NCBI RefSeq assembly: GCF_029227915.1
Contig: NC_079884.1
Span: 31,126,001-31,190,000, forward strand
DNA: 64,000 nucleotides
From: Hydractinia symbiolongicarpus
Lineage: Eukaryota > Cnidaria > Hydrozoa > Anthoathecata > Hydractiniidae
Reading direction: 5' to 3'
Positions 62,278-64,000 of the stretch are shown piece after piece (positions within the stretch are counted from its first letter, which is position 1; each line of letters starts with the position of its first letter). The notes beneath the pieces are model-generated. The model was given only the letters and a program-made list of their open reading frames with translations, ran no database searches and was not told the DNA's origin. A program made the position numbers and the translations under genes.

Positions 62278-63694
62278 TTATTTTTCACCACTAAAACGCA
62301 TAAGACTTGTAGTTTTTAAAAATGTTTTCATTTTTGATGAGATGCTGAATAAAAGAAGTTTAATCGCCGGCAAACGAAAACCCGCAATATCCCGCAAATC
62401 CCGGGCTTGGCGCGTATAGTCAAAAGTTTCCAAAAAAGTACCCAGGGAGTAAATTCATTTCCCGAACGATTTTTTAAATTATTTCTCACCACCAAAACGC
62501 ATGAGACTTGTAGTTTTCAAAAATGTTTTTATTTTTGATGAGACGCTGAATAAAAGAAGTTTAATCGCCGGCAAACGAACACCTGCGATTTACCGTAATT
62601 CCCGGGCTTGGCCCGTATAGTCGAATGTATACAAAGAAAGTACCCTGTGAGTAAACTCATTTCCAGAACGATTTTTTAAATTATTTTTTCACCACTAAAA
62701 CGCATAAGACTTGTAGTTTTTAAAAATGTTTTCATTTTTGATGAGACGCTGAATAAAAGAAGTTTAATCGCCGGCAAACGAACACTTGCGATTTCCCGTA
62801 AATCCCGGACTCGGCCCGTATAGTCGAATGTATACAAAGAAAGTACCCAGGAAGTAAACTCATTTCCCGAACGATTTTTTAAATTATTTTTTCAACACTA
62901 AAACGCATGAGACTTGTAGTTTTCAAAAATGTTTTCATTTTTGATGAGACGTATAATGAAAGAGGTTTAATCGCCGGCAAACGAAAACCCGGGATTTCCT
63001 GTAATTCCCGGGATTGGCCCGTATAGTCGAATGTATACAAAGAAAGTACCCAGGGAGTAAACTCATTTCCCGAACGACTTTTTAAATTATTTTTTCACCA
63101 CTAAAACGCATAAGACTTGTAGTTTTTAAAAATGTTTTCATTTTTGATAAGACGCTGAATAAAAGAAGTTTAATCGCTGGCAAACGAAAACCCGCCATTT
63201 CCCGTAAACCTTGGACTCGGCCCGTATAGTCAAAAGTATACAAAGAAAGTACCCAGGGAGTAAACTCATTTCCCGAACGATTTTTTATATTATTTTTTTA
63301 CCACTAAACGCATGAGACTTGTAGTTTTCAAAAATGTTTTCATATTTGATGGGACACTAAATAAAAGAAGTTTAATCGCCGGCAAACGAAAATCCGCGAT
63401 TTCCCGTAAATCCCGGGCTTGGCCCGTATAGTCGAATGTATACAAAGAAAGTACCCAGGGAGTAAATTCATTTCCCGAACGAGTTTTTAAATTATTTTTC
63501 ACCACTAAAACGCATGAGACTTGTAGTTTTCAAAAATGTTTTCATTTTTGATGAGACGCTGAATAAAAGAAGTTTAATCGCCGGCAAACGAACACCTGCG
63601 ATTTACCGTAAGTCCCGGGCTTGGCCCGTATAGTCGAATGTATACAAAGAAAGTACCCTGTGAGTAAACTCATTTCCAGAACGATTTTTTAAAT

Positions 63695-63725
63695 TATTTT
63701 TCACCACTAAATAAAAGAAGTTTAG
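63695..63725 (+). repeat. 53-bp deletion monomer, third copy
   Basis: Same junction again near the right end of the window, in a region that resembles 42.1-43.2 kb in monomer order. Confidence 0.8.
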
Positions 63726-64000
63726 TCGCCGGCAAACGAAAACCAGCCATTTCCCGTAAACCTTGGACTCGGCCCGTATAGTCAAAAGTTTCCAAAAAAG
63801 TACCCAGGGAGTAAATTCATTTCCCGAACGATTTTTTAAATTATTTCTCACCACCAAAACGCATGAGACTTGTAGTTTTCAAAAATGTTTTTATTTTTGA
63901 TGAGACGCTGAATAAAAGAAGTTTAATCGCCGGCAAACGAACACCTGCGATTTACCGTAATTCCCGGGCTTGGCCCGTATAGTCGAATGTATACAAAGAA

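Larger units (their letters stand above)
22741..64000 (+). repeat. 203-bp satellite array, right block
   Basis: About 200 further copies of the same monomer in the same orientation as the left block, running off the end of the window. It resumes at CCATTAAAACGCATGAGA, which is the expected next phase after the T run at 20,788. Copies here are more heterogeneous. Many carry CTCGGCCCG instead of CTTGGCCCG, AAAGCCCATGAG instead of AAAACGCATGAG, and differing T-rich blocks before CACCACT (TTATTATTTCACC, TTATATTTTCACC, TTATCTTTTCACC, TTATTAATTCACC). No gene is visible. The array continues beyond base 64,000. Confidence 0.97.

Overview
The window is almost entirely one satellite DNA family: a head-to-tail tandem array of a monomer of about 203 bp. 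I counted the period directly from the spacing of the ATAGTC motif at 181, 384, 587 and 790. It runs in one orientation from base 1 to about 20,788 (about 100 monomers) and from about 22,741 to the end (about 200 monomers). I see no protein-coding gene. The open frames of 60-120 codons on both strands are by-products of the satellite, and several overlap each other on opposite strands.

The organism is a eukaryote: a long satellite array, (AT)n microsatellites, and a tRNA-like unit with internal pol III A and B boxes and no encoded CCA. An invertebrate animal is plausible, but the sequence does not prove a lineage. The CTAGCTAG-rich unique DNA reminds me of some sponge genomes, which is only a weak impression. 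The locus could be pericentromeric, subtelomeric or interstitial heterochromatin.

Layout. From 1 to about 16.9 kb the monomers mostly carry the CTTGGCCCG variant and form higher-order repeats (HORs) of 609, 1,593, 1,216 and 1,548 bp. A second subfamily with CTCGGCCCG appears at about 16.9-17.2 kb. From 20,789 to about 22,740 lies the only unique DNA: a GC-rich hairpin edge, CACGTG motifs in an inverted repeat, a CTAG-rich stretch, (AT)n runs, a diverged 46-bp direct repeat and a tRNA-like unit at 22,524-22,592. It is flanked by a 10-bp inverted repeat (TTGCGGAGAG / CTCTCCGCAA). The array resumes in the same phase, and an uninterrupted paralogous copy of the flanks exists near 18,961, so the segment looks like an insertion into one copy of an amplified array unit. 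From 22.7 kb to 64 kb the array continues with mixed, more diverged subfamilies and many local HORs (810, 1,014, 1,417, 1,420, 1,824, 608 and 1,621 bp). Two longer-range duplications lie 19.7 kb and 22.8 kb apart.

There is no gene system to reconstruct. The informative parts are how the array evolves (unequal exchange, short-repeat deletions, CpG decay, a patchwork monomer at 55.67 kb) and the insertion. HOR boundaries come from matching diagnostic variants by eye and are accurate to roughly one monomer at best.
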